Shown here one piece after another: positions 1 to 5,600 of a DNA stretch of 5,600 nt (its first letter is position 1; every line of letters starts with the position of its first letter). The translations under genes and the position numbers were made by a program. Source of the stretch: Opitutia bacterium (GTDB taxonomy: Bacteria; Verrucomicrobiota; Verrucomicrobiia; Opitutales; Seribacteraceae); NCBI GenBank assembly GCA_018695085.1, contig JABHOU010000029.1, positions 1 to 5,600 on the forward strand, read 5' to 3'. Below the pieces are notes generated by a model. It was not told the origin of the DNA. It did not search any database and worked only from the letters and a program-made list of their open reading frames with translations.

Positions 1-1
1 C

Positions 2-2989
2 AAGGTGCCGGTTCGCCTCATTCGCTTGGTGGATACCGATGGCAATGGTGCGGCCGACCAGCGGAGCCTCTTTTCAGATCATTTTAACAAGCCTCTCGAC
101 GGCATAGGGTTTTCCGTCCTCGCCGAACGCGACGCCGTCTACTTTACTTGCATCCCCGCAGTCTGGAAGATGACCGACAAGAACGACGACGGGGTGGCCG
201 ACGACCATGTTGCGATTTCCGAAGGCTATGGCGTGCGTGTCTCCTTCATCGGGCATGACCTGCACGGCATAATCCGCGGTCTCGACGGCAGGTTGTACTT
301 CTCCATCGGCGATCGTGGTTATTACCTCACGGACGCCGCCGGTAAGGTGCATAAGGGATCGGGGAGGGGAGCAGTCTTTCGTTGCGAGTCGGACGGTTCC
401 GGCTTGGAGGTCCATGCCATGGGATTGCGCAACCCGCAGGAGTTGGCCTTCGACGACCATGGCAACCTCTTCACCTTCGACAATACCGGCGACATTGGCG
501 ACAAGGCTCGCATCGTTTACGTTTTGGAAAACACCGACTCCGGATGGGACATGTCCCACCAGTCCCCTCATCATTACCGCCAAGTCCTTGACTGGGGCCA
601 GTTTCATCCCTCTCGTGCCGTCTGGGTGGCCGAGCATATGTTCGATACCTACCGCAACGAACAACCCCAATGGGTTTACCCGCCCCTCGGGCACGTCGCT
701 AATGGTCCCTCCGGAGTCACCTGGCTGACCGGTGAGTCGGTTCCCGAGGATTTGCGCGGACAGTTTCTTCTTACTAATTACCGTGGTTCCCCCAATAGCT
801 CCAATACCTTGGCCATCAAGCTTGAGAACCAGGGAGCCGGTTTCCATTTCAAGGGTTCCCGCGAGGTGATTCGCGGGGTGGCCACGGCCGACGTCGAGCT
901 TGGCTATGATGGACGTCTTTACTTTGCCGACTACGGGGGCGGATGGAGTGTGAATAAAAATGGTTCCATCCAGGTTCTCGAGACCAAGGATCCTGCCCTT
1001 TTAAAAGCGGGTGATGCCACCGCCAAGTTGTTTGCCAAGGGCTTGAGTGAACATAATTTCAAGCAACTGGAGACTCTTTTGAATCATCCTGACCAGCGCG
1101 TTCGCAAACTGGCTCAGTTCGAGTTGGTCGGCCGGGGTTCCAAGGGGAAGGCCGTTCTGCTGCAAGTTGCTCAAAGCAAGGTCGCTCCCTTGCTTTCCCG
1201 CCTGCATACTATCTGGGGCTTGGGGCAACTCGGGCGGCAAGGCAAAGGAGACGCCAAGGCTTTGATCGACTTGCTCAAGGATGCCGACGATGAAGTACGG
1301 GCCAATGCTGCCCGCGTAGTCGGAGATCTGCGGCTTCAGGAGGCTCGTGAACCACTCCTCGGCCTGCTTGCCGACAAGTCTCTGCGCGTCCGTTCGCTGG
1401 CCGTTATCGCCTTGGGTCGCGCCTGCAAACGAGGCGACGAGGAAGCGACTGCCGCCCTTTACCAAGCAGCCGTCGCCAATGCCGCTGCCTTCGACGTGGT
1501 GCTCAGGCATTCCTGCCTGTCCGCTCTCGATCACCTTGAAACCGTGGCCGGCGCAGCTGCAAAAGCAACCTCCTCCTTGGTGGAGGAACGTCTCATGGCC
1601 GTTCTTTTTCTCCGTCGACACCAAAGCCCGAGGCTAACCGAATTCCTTGGCGATGCCGATCCTGCGATACGAGCGGAAGTGATTCGTGCCATCTACGACA
1701 CCAAAGCACTCGACACTGCTGCGGGTGACCGCTTAGCCGCTCTTGATGGCCACGGTTTGGCGGAGACCGTACAGCGCCGCATTGTCGGTGCCAATTACCG
1801 CAAAGGAACGGTCAGGAATGCCAAGCGATTGGTTGCCTTGGCGGCCGACGCCAAACTGCATAAGTCCGTCCGGCAAGCCGCCCTCCATGGTTTGCGAATG
1901 TGGGAAGCTTCCATCGACACCGATCCCGTGCTCGGGCATTACCGCCCGCAGGTCGTCAAAGGAAGGACCATGAAGCAACTCGGAGCAGATTTGACCGGGC
2001 CTCTCCGCCGGTTTATTTCCCTTAAGCAGGACTCTTCCCTTACTGCCTTGGCAACCAAACTCGCTGGCGACTGTGGTGTAGCGCTCGACCTTGCGACTTC
2101 CCGTAAGCAAGTGGTCGATGCGTCCTTGGATGCTGAACTCCGAGTGGCTACGCTCGACAGTATAGCCCAAGCGGGCCAATCCGCCGATGATGCGCTCATC
2201 ATGAAGTTGCTCGGAGACAAGGAGCCATTGGTTCAGGCAGCGGCCTTGCGCCATGGCTTCAATCGCGACCTCGACGGTGTCCCCGAGATTGGCTACGAAG
2301 CAGTCAAGTCGGGTTCCATTCCTGCTGCTCGCAGTGGCATCGCGGGTTTAGCTGAACGAGACTCCTCTACCTTGAACAGCTTATGGTCTTCCCGCCAGAA
2401 GAGCCTCCGGAGGGAGCTTTGGCTGGATGCCTACCTTGCGCTTTCCGAATCCAAGGATGCCAAGGCCAAGGCCGCTGCCGCTTCCTTTGCCTCCCAAGAT
2501 CCCTTCAACGTATTCTCCCTCAGTGCGGTGGGCGGTGATCCCGTCGCTGGAGGTTCGGTTTTTCGCAACCAAGGGGCCTGCTTGCAGTGCCACAAGGTGG
2601 GAACCGAGGGCGGGGTGCAGGGCCCCGACCTCTCCATCGTGGCCGAGCGCCTGAAACCATCCGAATTGCTCCAGTCAGTGGTAAATCCTGGAGCCGTCAT
2701 TACGGAGGGATACGGCTTGTCCTCGGTTATCCTGAAGAATGGTTCCACCTTGGTCGGTCGAGTGCCTAAGCAAACTGATTCAGTGGTACAGGTCATTGCT
2801 CCCGATGGCAAGGTGACCGACTTGAAACGTTCTGAGGTCGCATCGATTACCCCACCCGTTTCACCGATGCCTCCCCTCGGCATGACTTTGCCGCCTCATG
2901 ATCTACGAAACCTGATAGCTTTCCTTTCTTCCCAGACCGCCGATAACGATGACAAGCGGGTCAAGTCGGACCATGGCAAGAAAGATTAG
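2..2989 (+). CDS. PVC-type haem-binding dehydrogenase-like protein: propeller, HEAT repeats, cytochrome c (5'-partial)
   Basis: The reading frame is open to the left edge, so this is the 3' part of a larger gene. The GTG at position 5 lies inside the domain and is not a believable start; residues below are counted from it. Residues 1-330 match the putative membrane-bound dehydrogenase domain of Pirellula/Verrucomicrobium type (TIGR02604-like, related to soluble glucose-dehydrogenase propellers). Visible signs are two calcium-loop-like motifs (D10-x-D12-x-N14-G-x-x-D18 and D58-x-N60-x-D62-G-x-x-D66), HDLHG at 84-88, FSIGDRG at 99-105, GLRNPQELAF at 140-149 and DSGW at 178-181. Residues 347-840 are alpha-helical HEAT-like repeats, clear at 419-475, 543-565, 609-637 and 730-752. 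Residues 843-973 are the C-terminal cytochrome domain with C859-L-Q-C862-H863 and probable axial M955, followed by a charged tail. The protein is expected to be exported and to pass electrons from an oxidised substrate to the haem. The substrate and cofactor are unknown. The next gene starts 12 bases downstream. Confidence 0.93.
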   Translation, partial: KVPVRLIRLVDTDGNGAADQRSLFSDHFNKPLDGIGFSVLAERDAVYFTCIPAVWKMTDKNDDGVADDHVAISEGYGVRVSFIGHDLHGIIRGLDGRLYFSIGDRGYYLTDAAGKVHKGSGRGAVFRCESDGSGLEVHAMGLRNPQELAFDDHGNLFTFDNTGDIGDKARIVYVLENTDSGWDMSHQSPHHYRQVLDWGQFHPSRAVWVAEHMFDTYRNEQPQWVYPPLGHVANGPSGVTWLTGESVPEDLRGQFLLTNYRGSPNSSNTLAIKLENQGAGFHFKGSREVIRGVATADVELGYDGRLYFADYGGGWSVNKNGSIQVLETKDPALLKAGDATAKLFAKGLSEHNFKQLETLLNHPDQRVRKLAQFELVGRGSKGKAVLLQVAQSKVAPLLSRLHTIWGLGQLGRQGKGDAKALIDLLKDADDEVRANAARVVGDLRLQEAREPLLGLLADKSLRVRSLAVIALGRACKRGDEEATAALYQAAVANAAAFDVVLRHSCLSALDHLETVAGAAAKATSSLVEERLMAVLFLRRHQSPRLTEFLGDADPAIRAEVIRAIYDTKALDTAAGDRLAALDGHGLAETVQRRIVGANYRKGTVRNAKRLVALAADAKLHKSVRQAALHGLRMWEASIDTDPVLGHYRPQVVKGRTMKQLGADLTGPLRRFISLKQDSSLTALATKLAGDCGVALDLATSRKQVVDASLDAELRVATLDSIAQAGQSADDALIMKLLGDKEPLVQAAALRHGFNRDLDGVPEIGYEAVKSGSIPAARSGIAGLAERDSSTLNSLWSSRQKSLRRELWLDAYLALSESKDAKAKAAAASFASQDPFNVFSLSAVGGDPVAGGSVFRNQGACLQCHKVGTEGGVQGPDLSIVAERLKPSELLQSVVNPGAVITEGYGLSSVILKNGSTLVGRVPKQTDSVVQVIAPDGKVTDLKRSEVASITPPVSPMPPLGMTLPPHDLRNLIAFLSSQTADNDDKRVKSDHGKKD
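2531..2923 (+). other. C-terminal mono-haem cytochrome c domain (TIGR02603-like) within the first gene
   Basis: This sub-region encodes residues 843-973 of the dehydrogenase-like protein. The single haem attachment motif CLQCH (859-863) is followed by the family's GPDLS segment, a NPGAVITEGY segment (the point where this domain differs from ordinary cytochrome c), a short beta-rich insert, and a P-M-P motif whose Met (955) is the likely sixth iron ligand. The closing helix (LRNLIAFLSS) is typical of the family. Covalent haem attachment requires export, so the missing N-terminus should carry a signal peptide or anchor. The motif is direct evidence; the axial-ligand assignment is inferred from family pattern. 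Confidence 0.9.
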
Positions 2990-3001
2990 CCGACTTTTGC
3001 C

Positions 3002-4954
3002 ATGAGCGCAAGAAAGCCATTCCACTTTAAGGCTATTGCGTTCCTTCCGTTTGCTATTCTTGGCGGATCTCTTTTCGCTCAGAAGTTTGAGCAACCCGAT
3101 CCTCAAGGTTTTTCCGAGCTCTTTTCCTTTACCGATACCTGCAACAGTTACCTCATTCGCGACGGGGACGTCGCCATCTTGATCGACTTGGGAGATGGCA
3201 CAGCCCTCGAGCATCTAGACGAAATCGGCGTCAAGGGGATCGAGTGGGTTTTGTTCACCCACCACCACCGCGAACAATGCCAAGGCATTGGTGAAATCGA
3301 CCGCAAGGAGACCCAAGTGGCAGCACCTGAGGGGGAGCGCGAACTCTTTGAGGAACCGACTACTTTTCGCAAATGGTTCCCTAGTTTGGGTGACAAGTTT
3401 TCAGTCTACGGAGCCAGTTACTCCCGTCCACCGAGCCAGCCCATCCTGATCGACAAGGCCTTTAAGGATGGAGAGACTTTCACTTGGCGCGGCTACGAGA
3501 TCGAGTGTCTGTCCACTCCGGGACATTCGCCCGCCAGCATGTCCTACTTGATACGCCGAAAGGGTGGGGCGGTGGCTTTCACTGGGGGTGTCATGCACGA
3601 TGGGTCCAAAATGACGACTTGGTACGACTCCGAGTGGGATTATGGGTTCGCTAAAGGTGTAGACGCCCTTTTGGAGTCAGTCGATAAGTTGGTCGAAAAG
3701 CAACCTGTCATCGCCTTACCCTCACATGGCCCCGTCATCCGCAAAGCCTCTGCCCAGTTGAAGACCTATAAGGAGAAATTGATCACTTTTCGAGCCAGTT
3801 ACGTCCGAGGCTACGACGTTTTCGATGCCACCGCCAAGGAGCGCGATCCCATCTCACAACCGACCAAGTTCCCCTTGATGAATCGGGTTACGCCACATCT
3901 TTACAAGCTCAATCCCGACAGCTTCGGCAAAAACTTCTATATCATCATATCGGACAACGGTCGCGGCTTGTTGCTCGACTGCGGCTTGTTTCCCGAAATT
4001 TTTCTCCACCGCCTCGTTCAAGGCATGAAGAAGCACTTCGGGTTGAAGCAAATCGACGCCCTCTGGGTCTCTCACATGCACGGAGACCACTTCCTGCTCG
4101 GCCCCGTCTTGAGGGAGAAGTACGGCACCAAGAGCTGGACTTTGGATCGTATCGCCGACAAGTGTGAGAATCCGAGACGATATGATTACGCTGCTCTCCT
4201 GTATTCCTACGGTTCAAAGATTGACGGCATGAAGATTGACAAAGCCTTCCGAGACGGCGAATCCGTCGAGTGGGAGGGCTACAAAGTGCAGATCGACTGG
4301 ATGCCGGGCCAGACCGAGTTCGGTTGTTGTCTCTGGTTGGATATAGACGGTAAGCGCATTGCCTTCACTGGTGACAACCTTTTTGCGGATTCCTCCAACC
4401 CTAAGCAAAACGGCCACGAGGCGGTTGTGGCCCGGAACAGTTCAATCTTCGAGGAGGGATACTTGCTCGGCAGTCGTTATCTGAAGGATCTCAAGCCCGA
4501 TCTCGTCATGGGAGCCCATTCCTACGTCATGCCGAACCCCGCAGGTTTGCTGGATCGATACCATGAGTGGTCCAAGGAAATCATCCGACTCTACAAGAAC
4601 CTGCTCCCGGAAGAGGATTACGAGTACCTCTACGATCCCTACTGGGTCTCAGCCTATCCCTATCGCGTTGATTTTACCGAGAAAACCACCCAGACGGTAC
4701 ATGTGACTGTACGCAACTTTCGATCCGTGCCGCAGCGTCACAAAGTCGAGTTGAAGTTACCGCTGGGATTCTCGGCTGAGCCAGCTTTGCTCGAGGGAGT
4801 GCTGGAGGGGGAGGCACGCCAACAATTTCCGATCAAGATCACGATTAACCGGAAGACAGCATCTCCAGATCTCCAGATTATTCCTTTCGACATAACACTC
4901 GATGGTAAGCGCCATGGTGAGCTTTTCGATTTCATTGTCCTAGCCAGCGAATAG
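3002..4954 (+). CDS. Exported tandem metallo-beta-lactamase-fold protein with C-terminal beta-sandwich-like domain
   Basis: This 650-residue protein begins with a Sec signal peptide: basic N-region (R4, K5, K10), hydrophobic core 11-22, likely cleavage after A26. There is no lipobox Cys. Two metallo-beta-lactamase-fold domains follow. Domain 1 (about 38-265) has T86-H87-H-H89-R-E91-Q92 where HxHxDH is expected, then PGHS with H175, FTGG with G196 replacing the bridging Asp, and S241-H242-G243. Domain 2 (about 295-530) has a canonical H358-M-H360-G-D362-H363, then PGQT with Q437 replacing His, FTGD with D458, and GAHS with H506. Residues 556-650 are strand-rich and resemble an immunoglobulin-like or NPCBM-associated (NEW3-like) domain. 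The ATG follows the previous stop by 12 bases in the same frame. No well-placed Shine-Dalgarno is visible (a purine run ends about 17 bases upstream), so translation may be coupled. A hydrolase or a structural metal-binding protein is possible; the substrate is unknown. Confidence 0.92.
   Translation: MSARKPFHFKAIAFLPFAILGGSLFAQKFEQPDPQGFSELFSFTDTCNSYLIRDGDVAILIDLGDGTALEHLDEIGVKGIEWVLFTHHHREQCQGIGEIDRKETQVAAPEGERELFEEPTTFRKWFPSLGDKFSVYGASYSRPPSQPILIDKAFKDGETFTWRGYEIECLSTPGHSPASMSYLIRRKGGAVAFTGGVMHDGSKMTTWYDSEWDYGFAKGVDALLESVDKLVEKQPVIALPSHGPVIRKASAQLKTYKEKLITFRASYVRGYDVFDATAKERDPISQPTKFPLMNRVTPHLYKLNPDSFGKNFYIIISDNGRGLLLDCGLFPEIFLHRLVQGMKKHFGLKQIDALWVSHMHGDHFLLGPVLREKYGTKSWTLDRIADKCENPRRYDYAALLYSYGSKIDGMKIDKAFRDGESVEWEGYKVQIDWMPGQTEFGCCLWLDIDGKRIAFTGDNLFADSSNPKQNGHEAVVARNSSIFEEGYLLGSRYLKDLKPDLVMGAHSYVMPNPAGLLDRYHEWSKEIIRLYKNLLPEEDYEYLYDPYWVSAYPYRVDFTEKTTQTVHVTVRNFRSVPQRHKVELKLPLGFSAEPALLEGVLEGEARQQFPIKITINRKTASPDLQIIPFDITLDGKRHGELFDFIVLASE
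3449..3601 (+). repeat. Internal protein duplication, copy 1 (metallo-beta-lactamase domain 1)
   Basis: This encodes residues 150-200 and aligns without gaps to residues 412-462 of the same protein. By hand count 18 of 51 residues are identical. The best block is IDKAF-x-DGE, then W and GY at matching offsets, then PG and AFTG at the same spacing. The similarity is at protein level; the DNA has diverged, so the duplication is old. Confidence 0.8.
4235..4387 (+). repeat. Internal protein duplication, copy 2 (metallo-beta-lactamase domain 2)
   Basis: This encodes residues 412-462, the counterpart of residues 150-200. The shared positions include IDKAF-x-DGE, W424, G426, Y427, P435, G436 and AFTG at 454-457. 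The metal-ligand positions inside the block differ: His175 aligns with Gln437, and Gly196 aligns with Asp458. Confidence 0.8.
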
Positions 4955-5012
4955 AAGTTTTCTTTATTTGGCTGTGGTCTGGTTCCTCTTCCTTTTCAAG
5001 TTTGCCGTCTGC

Positions 5013-5040
5013 TTGACCCATATTCGACAAATCCTTTAGT
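5013..5040 (+). promoter_or_regulatory. Weak candidate sigma-70-type promoter for the SMUG1-type gene
   Basis: TTGACC (5013-5018, five of six matches to the -35 consensus) is followed after 16 bases by TTTAGT (5035-5040, four of six to the -10 consensus). The position, about 70 bases before the ATG in the only sizeable gap, is sensible. The spacer is slightly short and the -10 is poor, so this is a tentative call. Confidence 0.3.
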
Positions 5041-5046
5041 TAACTA
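5037..5046. repeat. Perfect 10-base palindrome TAGTTAACTA
   Basis: The sequence is its own reverse complement with no spacer. It overlaps the end of the candidate -10 element, where a repressor could act. A palindrome this short and AT-rich can occur by chance, so an operator role is speculative. Confidence 0.3.
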
Positions 5047-5108
5047 GCACTTATGTTTTTCGTCTCAATCAATAGTTTGTGTCACTCAATCCCAATCCAC
5101 TAAGCGTT

Positions 5109-5600
5109 ATGAGCTTGGATACTTCCAATCGATTGATTGCCGCTACGGTCGACCTAAAGGATCAGGTGAATGAGCTCAACTTTGGTTCGCCCACCGAGTA
5201 CGTATACAATCCCTTGGACTACGCTTGGTCAGCGCATGAGCAGTATTTGCGAATGGCCACCGCTACCCCCACTAAAATTGTGTTTCTGGGCATGAATCCC
5301 GGCCCGTTTGGAATGGTTCAGACCGGGGTTCCCTTTGGTGAAGTTGCCGCGGTCAAGGACTGGATCGGAATCAATGCGCCGATTGGCAAACCGCCCAAAG
5401 AGCACCCGAAGCGACCAGTTGATGGTTTGGCTTGTTCACGTAGCGAGGTGAGTGGTCGCCGCTTGTGGGGTCTCTTCGCTGAACGTTTCAGCTCGGCTTC
5501 CGTCTTCTTCGAGGATCATCTTGTGGCGAACTTTTGTCCTCTTGCTTTTATGGAAGAGGGTGGGCGCAACCGAACTCCCGACAAGCTGCCCGCTGCCGAG
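5109..5600 (+). CDS. smug1: SMUG1-family (family 3) uracil-DNA glycosylase, 3'-partial
   Basis: 164 codons are visible and the frame runs off the right edge. The family removes uracil, and often 5-hydroxymethyluracil or xanthine, from DNA as the first step of base-excision repair in the cytoplasm. The match is strong: NPLDYAW at 34-40, the active-site motif GMNPGPFGM at 61-69 continuing to GVPFGEV, then EHPKRPV at 98-104, RSEVSGRR at 111-118 and NFCPLAFM at 141-148. N63 corresponds to catalytic Asn85 of human SMUG1. F76 and N141 fall at the same offsets (+13 and +78) as human Phe98 and Asn163, which stack on and recognise the base. The C-terminal HPSPR-type motif with the second key His would lie beyond the window. 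ATG 5109 is the preferred start; GTG 5079 is in frame but would add 10 unconserved-looking residues. Neither has a clear Shine-Dalgarno. Transcription is probably independent of the upstream pair. Confidence 0.94.
   Translation, partial: MSLDTSNRLIAATVDLKDQVNELNFGSPTEYVYNPLDYAWSAHEQYLRMATATPTKIVFLGMNPGPFGMVQTGVPFGEVAAVKDWIGINAPIGKPPKEHPKRPVDGLACSRSEVSGRRLWGLFAERFSSASVFFEDHLVANFCPLAFMEEGGRNRTPDKLPAAE

Larger units (their letters stand above)
4955..5108 (+). other. Intergenic region between the operon-like pair and the SMUG1-type gene
   Basis: This 154-base gap is visibly richer in A/T and pyrimidines than the flanking genes, with a T/C-rich run from about 4957 to 4998. I see no tRNA, no strong hairpin plus T-run terminator and no convincing small gene. 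It holds a weak promoter candidate (5013-5040) and a perfect 10-base palindrome (5037-5046). The length and composition suggest that the downstream gene has its own promoter. Confidence 0.6.

Noticed and set aside
5..7. GTG as the start of the first gene
   Set aside because: The frame is open upstream and the translation begins in the middle of the conserved dehydrogenase-like domain, with the family's N-terminal part and signal peptide missing. The true start is outside the window.
74..847. A 257-codon open frame on the minus strand, with further long minus-strand frames at 1001-1624, 1733-2254 and 2431-2883
   Set aside because: They lie wholly or mostly opposite the strongly supported dehydrogenase gene and their translations show no recognisable domain. 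They are by-products of the codon bias of the real gene.
4996..5016. TCAAG...CTTGA inverted repeat after the metallo-beta-lactamase gene, considered as a terminator
   Set aside because: The stem is only 5 bases with an 11-base loop and no T-run follows. It is too weak for an intrinsic terminator.
5064..5091. Two CTCAATC copies 21 bases apart, about two helical turns, considered as regulator binding sites
   Set aside because: Seven-base repeats in a short, low-complexity C/T/A-rich stretch can easily arise by chance. No third copy or dyad symmetry supports them.
5053..5103. A 16-codon open frame ending just before the SMUG1-type start, considered as a leader peptide
   Set aside because: It has no Shine-Dalgarno, no run of regulatory codons and no attenuator-like hairpin after it. 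A frame this short is expected by chance.
5126..5135. CAATCGATTG palindrome early in the SMUG1-type gene
   Set aside because: It lies inside the coding sequence, is fully explained by the codons there, and has no partner site.

Overview
The window looks like a chromosomal segment of a PVC-superphylum bacterium, most likely Verrucomicrobiota. The main support is the first gene, a CxxCH haem-binding 'membrane-bound dehydrogenase' of the type found mainly in Planctomycetes and Verrucomicrobia. A SMUG1-type uracil-DNA glycosylase at the far end is compatible with that. The taxonomic placement is an inference from gene content, not from a marker gene. All recognisable genes are on the + strand, coding density is high, and I see no RNA genes, insertion sequences or CRISPR arrays.

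Layout. (1) Positions 2-2989: the 3' part of a large modular redox protein, with a beta-propeller dehydrogenase-like domain, a long HEAT-repeat region and a C-terminal mono-haem cytochrome c domain. Its 5' end, including any signal peptide, lies outside the window. (2) Positions 3002-4954: a predicted exported 650-residue protein with two tandem metallo-beta-lactamase-fold domains and a C-terminal beta-sandwich-like domain. It starts 12 bases after the first gene stops, so the two are probably co-transcribed. (3) Positions 4955-5108: a 154-base pyrimidine-rich, AT-richer gap with a weak candidate promoter and a 10-base palindrome. (4) Positions 5109-5600: the 5' part of a SMUG1-family uracil-DNA glycosylase gene, cut by the window end.

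How the genes may work together. Genes 1 and 2 form a plausible extracytoplasmic pair: an electron-transferring enzyme and a predicted hydrolase or metal-binding partner. The substrate cannot be read from sequence. The DNA-repair gene looks like a separate transcription unit.

The most notable point is the double metallo-beta-lactamase protein. Its halves share a hand-aligned, ungapped 51-residue stretch with 18 identities, which points to an internal duplication. The metal ligands have decayed in a complementary way: domain 1 keeps the three-histidine site-1 set but has lost most of site 2, while domain 2 keeps site 2 and the bridging Asp but has Gln in place of the third site-1 His.
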